Source: Ignavibacteriales bacterium (GTDB taxonomy: Bacteria > Bacteroidota > Ignavibacteria > Ignavibacteriales > Ignavibacteriaceae). From it: a DNA stretch of 64,000 nucleotides. The notes beneath the pieces are model-generated. The model worked only from the letters and a program-made list of their open reading frames with translations, did no database searches and was not told the DNA's origin. The translations under genes and the position numbers were made by a program. The stretch lies in the NCBI GenBank assembly GCA_003538625.1, contig DPRR01000006.1, forward strand, positions 434,001-498,000, read 5' to 3'. Below are positions 62,599-64,000 of this stretch, piece by piece; the first letter of the stretch is position 1; every line of letters starts with the position of its first letter.

Positions 62599-63716
62599 TG
62601 AGAATATTAAAATTTTTATTAAGAAAAGAGTTTCTGCAAATTTTCCGCAACAAATTAATGATCCGAATGATTTTTGCGGTGCCGGTTATTCAATTAATAT
62701 TACTTCCGTTTGCTGCAAATTATGAAATGAAAAATATTAACCTGTGCATTGTTGATCATGATCATTCGGAATATTCAAGAAATCTTACTTACAAATTTAC
62801 ATCCTCCGGTTATTTTCAATTAACAGCAATAGCTGATTCGTATAAAAAAGCATTAAAAGTGATTGAAGAAGACAGAGCAGATCTTATTATCGAAATACCG
62901 GAAGGTTTTGAAAGAGAATTGATAAGAGATAATCAGACCAAAGTGATGCTTATCGCAAATGCTATTAATGGACAGACTTCGGGGCTTTCAGTATCATATG
63001 CTAATTCAATTATTAATGATTTTAATTCTGATATTAGAGCTAAGTGGATACAAATTCCACGCATTAATCCACAGCCAATGATTGAAATAACCACCAGTAA
63101 CTGGTTTAATCCTAAAATGAATTACAAATATTTTATGGTGCCCGGGGTGTTGGTTTTATTGGTAACATTAGTCGGATTTCTTTTAACCGCCATAAATGTT
63201 GTTAAAGAAAAAGAGGATGGAACAATTGAACAGTTAAATGTTTCGCCTATAAAAAAGTATCAGTTTATACTTGGTAAATTAATTCCATTTTGGATATTAG
63301 GAAACATAGTGCTTTCGGTTGGATTTATTATCAGTTATGTTGTTTACGGAATTTATCCAGCCGGTAGTTATTTGTTAATTTACCTATTTGCTGCAATCTA
63401 TTTAATCGGACTATTAGGCTTTGGACTTTTCGTTTCAACACTTGCAGAAACACAACAGCAGGCAATGTTTATTTCTTATTTTTTTATGACCATTTTTATT
63501 TTGTTGGGTGGTTTGTTTGCCCCAATAGATAACATGCCGGATTGGGCAAAGATACTTGCTTACCTAAATCCGGTTAGTTACTTTATAGAAGTAATGAGAA
63601 TGATAGTTTTAAAGGGAAGCGGATTCATGGATATCCTAAAATATCTTGGAATTATTTCATTATTTGCTGCAGGCTTTAATTTACTTGCAATATTTAATTA
63701 CAAAAAAACAGTTTAG
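62598..63716 (+). CDS. ABC-2 permease, YbhR-like
   Basis: 372 residues, paralogous to its neighbour: LLRKEFLQIFRNKLMIRMIF, periplasmic CIVDHDHSEYSRNLTYKF and ADLIIEIPEGFERELI, MEDGT-type KEKEDGTIEQLNVSPIKK and LNPVSYFIEVMRMIVLKG. Overlap of one base with the preceding gene. The two permeases and two ATPases should form a heterodimeric pump; substrates of the E. coli homologue include cephalosporin-like drugs and sodium, but the substrate here is unknown. Confidence 0.88.
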   Translation: MRILKFLLRKEFLQIFRNKLMIRMIFAVPVIQLILLPFAANYEMKNINLCIVDHDHSEYSRNLTYKFTSSGYFQLTAIADSYKKALKVIEEDRADLIIEIPEGFERELIRDNQTKVMLIANAINGQTSGLSVSYANSIINDFNSDIRAKWIQIPRINPQPMIEITTSNWFNPKMNYKYFMVPGVLVLLVTLVGFLLTAINVVKEKEDGTIEQLNVSPIKKYQFILGKLIPFWILGNIVLSVGFIISYVVYGIYPAGSYLLIYLFAAIYLIGLLGFGLFVSTLAETQQQAMFISYFFMTIFILLGGLFAPIDNMPDWAKILAYLNPVSYFIEVMRMIVLKGSGFMDILKYLGIISLFAAGFNLLAIFNYKKTV

Positions 63717-63764
63717 TAAATTAGAATGTTATAAAAATAATTTTAATTGAAATCAACCAACTCA

Positions 63765-64000
63765 ATGGCTAACGGCAGTACAAAACTTTTTGAAGAATTA
63801 TTTTCTGAGGAAATAATTTCCAATGAAAGTTTTCGATCAAAAGTTCTTGCTGGTATAGTTGGGTTTTTGATTGTAGTTGTGCTTTTAATTTCTTTAACAT
63901 TTGAGAAAGAGTTTAAAGAAATTTCGCAATTCCCAATTGCCTTTCAATTAACAATCATCATACTTGTTGTAATATTGGTCAGATCTTTATTTGTAAGTCG
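63765..64000 (+). CDS. membrane protein, 5' end only
   Basis: The first 78 residues run off the window edge. They begin MANGSTKLFEELFSEEIISN, then have hydrophobic segments about 29-43 (AGIVGFLIVVVLLIS) and about 60-75 (FQLTIIILVVILVR). No conserved domain is visible yet. The gene starts 48 bases after the permease stop, possibly as the next gene of the operon or separately. Not recognised. Confidence 0.6.
   Translation, partial: MANGSTKLFEELFSEEIISNESFRSKVLAGIVGFLIVVVLLISLTFEKEFKEISQFPIAFQLTIIILVVILVRSLFVS

Noticed and set aside
1..64000. tRNA, rRNA, riboswitch or prophage features
   Set aside because: Gaps are short and were scanned by eye; no cloverleaf, conserved riboswitch core, integrase or phage gene was convincing.

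Overview
The window looks like a chromosome segment from a low-GC (roughly one third G+C by eye) Gram-negative bacterium of the Bacteroidota/Chlorobiota side of the tree, most likely an ignavibacterium-like lineage. The reasons are the YPNPFNPST-type type IX secretion C-terminal domain, a PorV/PorQ-like protein, a large TonB receptor without a SusD partner, a mitochondrial-type aconitase, a SufBCDSU cluster ended by an Rrf2 regulator, and weak or absent Shine-Dalgarno sites beside occasional TTG and GTG starts. The lineage call is inference from gene content. I saw no rRNA, tRNA, CRISPR array or prophage.

Layout. 1-5.3 kb: a BatA-like VWA membrane protein, a MarR regulator and aconitase with a clear intrinsic terminator. 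5.5-10.1 kb: two tandem copies of a three-gene cassette resembling the PilV/MshD, PilW/MshO and PilX/MshP minor pilins but without a prepilin peptidase motif, followed by an NtrC-type response regulator (10.4-11.8 kb). 12-15.5 kb: a small membrane ORF, an orphan GroES-like protein and a type III polyketide synthase, methyltransferase and flavoprotein operon of the phenolic-lipid type. 15.6-30.4 kb: a surface-glycan locus with GT4, GT2 and GT9 glycosyltransferases, FkbM-like and class I methyltransferases, a flippase and a YfhO-like membrane protein. 30.7-37.9 kb: the suf iron-sulfur assembly cluster with a bacilliredoxin and an Rrf2 regulator; a 28-bp dyad in front of sufB is a good operator candidate. 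38-41.5 kb: a REP-associated tyrosine transposase bounded by inverted palindromes, with a duplicated tail of the neighbouring enolase-superfamily gene on its far side. 40-56.3 kb: a minus-strand locus that looks built for peptide or amino-acid scavenging: saccharopine-dehydrogenase-like enzyme, N-succinylamino-acid racemase/OSBS-like enzyme, exported M14 and C45 hydrolases, PorV-like protein, FN3-containing surface protein, TonB receptor, RpiR regulator, T9SS cargo, YfcC-type transporter, cyanophycinase-like peptidase and M20 peptidase. 57-63.7 kb: a complete TetR-TolC-HlyD-ABC-ABC-permease-permease efflux operon of the YbhGFSR type. The window ends inside a further membrane protein gene.

Most intergenic gaps longer than about 50 bp from 26 to 52 kb carry imperfect palindromes of several families (GTCATTCCCG, GTCATTGCGA, GTCATTTCGA, GTCACACTGAG and similar). 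The suf cluster has one in each of its five longer gaps, and one palindrome sits in frame inside a glycosyltransferase. Together with the transposase they mark the region as heavily colonised by small repeats. The most original candidates for follow-up are the duplicated leaderless pilin-like cassette, the TonB/FN3/PorV peptide-scavenging locus, the suf operator and the transposase/duplication structure.
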